The notes under the pieces: model-generated
Databases searched by the model: none
What the model was told of the DNA's origin: nothing
The model's input: only the letters and a program-made list of their open reading frames with translations
Translations under genes and position numbers: made by a program
Source of the DNA: Fasciolopsis buskii
Lineage: Eukaryota > Platyhelminthes > Trematoda > Plagiorchiida > Fasciolidae
Reading direction: 5' to 3'
Length of the DNA stretch: 64,000 nt
Assembly: GCA_008360955.1 (NCBI GenBank)
Contig: LUCM01007437.1
Span: 65,052 to 129,051 of the forward strand
Shown here: positions 63,158 to 64,000 of the stretch, one piece after another
Layout of the letters: every line of letters starts with the position of its first letter
Numbering within the stretch: position 1 is the stretch's first letter

Positions 63158-64000
63158 GTAAGTCTATGCTCCGAAATAGATCAATCGAACTATTGAGGAC
63201 AGCCCTAATGACTGTATATCCCGTTCTTTTCCATAGGATTATTATTATCACTGACAGAGATAGAAAATTAATCTTTACCGACTAATACTTTTGGGAATAT
63301 TGTAACTGATTTCAATTCAGTGTAAAGGTGGTGACAGACGCCCATTATTGAAGCGAGATTTTGGGTAAATGCACACTTGCGCATATTGTCCTCGTCCTAA
63401 CCACCCTCAACGGTGATCCACATTCGTGTTCCATTTTGCGGGCCCGCAAAAACTACGTCGGTTCCCACTTTCGAAACCTTCCTCCAGCCGTGTTGATCCA
63501 GTCTGAATGATAGGTTGATTGACCGACTGATGGGCTGCATTACGGTCTGTATAATTATTGTCCGGCAAAATAAAACTATTCTTCAAAGAATCTCTCCGTC
63601 TGCTAACTAGTCTTTTTGACACAGCTACTACCGTACTTTGGGCTGATTCCTTTGTTTTATGTCACCGAGTCTCGCCATTCGTCGCGTGAGAAATTTGTTC
63701 TGTGTGACTACTGAACCGAATACAAAAATTACAAGCGACTTGTACATTTTTTCGTAGTCGAACATTCATTCATTTGTCGTCAACCATTAAAAGGGGATAC
63801 AACACATTATATCGTTCTCTGAAGACACTGATTACAGCATCTACATGCAGGAACAAATGAAGCACTTATTATCCTCACTCTGCATGATACTAATTAAGAA
63901 ACCTTGCGACAGACTTATCAGATTCCAAGTCGTTGACTGATTTTTGATCAAAAGGTTTTCACAAGTACCTCTACTGAGAACATTTTCCATTAGCCTCAAA
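63158..64000. other. Start of the following intron
   Basis: Downstream of the donor there is no further exon that I can support. The open frame runs on past the donor to a stop at 63283-63285, but its composition changes to Ile/Asp-rich and looks intronic. Confidence 0.45.

Noticed and set aside
1..64000. CRISPR arrays, bacterial operons, rRNA
   Set aside because: No regularly spaced repeats with unique spacers, no tightly packed frames and no rRNA-like sequence. The spliced structure indicates a eukaryote.

Overview
The window looks like nuclear DNA from an animal with a large, repeat-filled genome. It has no dense open frames, operons, rRNA or CRISPR. It does have short open segments bounded by GT/AG splice signals, introns of 1 to 10 kb, decayed non-LTR retrotransposons, tRNA-like SINEs, a long-armed MITE family and many microsatellites. 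The retroelement style and compact exons would fit a parasitic flatworm (trematode such as a fasciolid). That is inference; nothing here proves the taxon.

The first 40 kb are best explained by one plus-strand gene cut into small exons: about 1076-1163, 2706-3066, 7617-7680, 13268-13356, 17342-17494, 25887-26042, 28546-28633 and 38266-38424, with a possible end at 40468-40500. Each was picked from its own splice signals and open frame, and every consecutive pair joins in a compatible phase. The predicted product is about 396 residues: a Ser/Thr-rich, charged N-terminal part, a Lys/Glu/Met-rich helical middle, and a conserved-looking helical C-terminal part (exons 6-8). I do not recognise the family. 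An animal coiled-coil, possibly ciliary, protein is only a guess. A second acceptor at 37534 reads in the same phase to an early stop, so it may be an alternative last exon.

From about 40.5 to 60 kb I see no convincing exon. This stretch holds repeats, including two almost identical 647-bp copies of a LINE reverse-transcriptase fragment in inverted orientation (44031-44677 and 49801-50447), about 5.1 kb apart.

The right end (about 60-64 kb) is rich in simple repeats. It then carries the first coding exon of what looks like a homeobox regulator (62776-63157), with an eh1-like repressor motif and a clean splice donor. The homeodomain itself would lie beyond the window.

Mobile DNA: at least five LINE relics (about 656-859 minus, 20480-20760 minus, 20990-21440 minus, 26940-27560 plus, 36940-37330 plus) besides the inverted pair; a SINE family with three clear copies (19340, 55210, 58690); a second tRNA-like SINE family (4800, 16340); several other tRNA-like B-box sequences; and a MITE family with arms of about 100 bp and 10-bp flanking direct repeats (2251, 7215, 12890, 27720).
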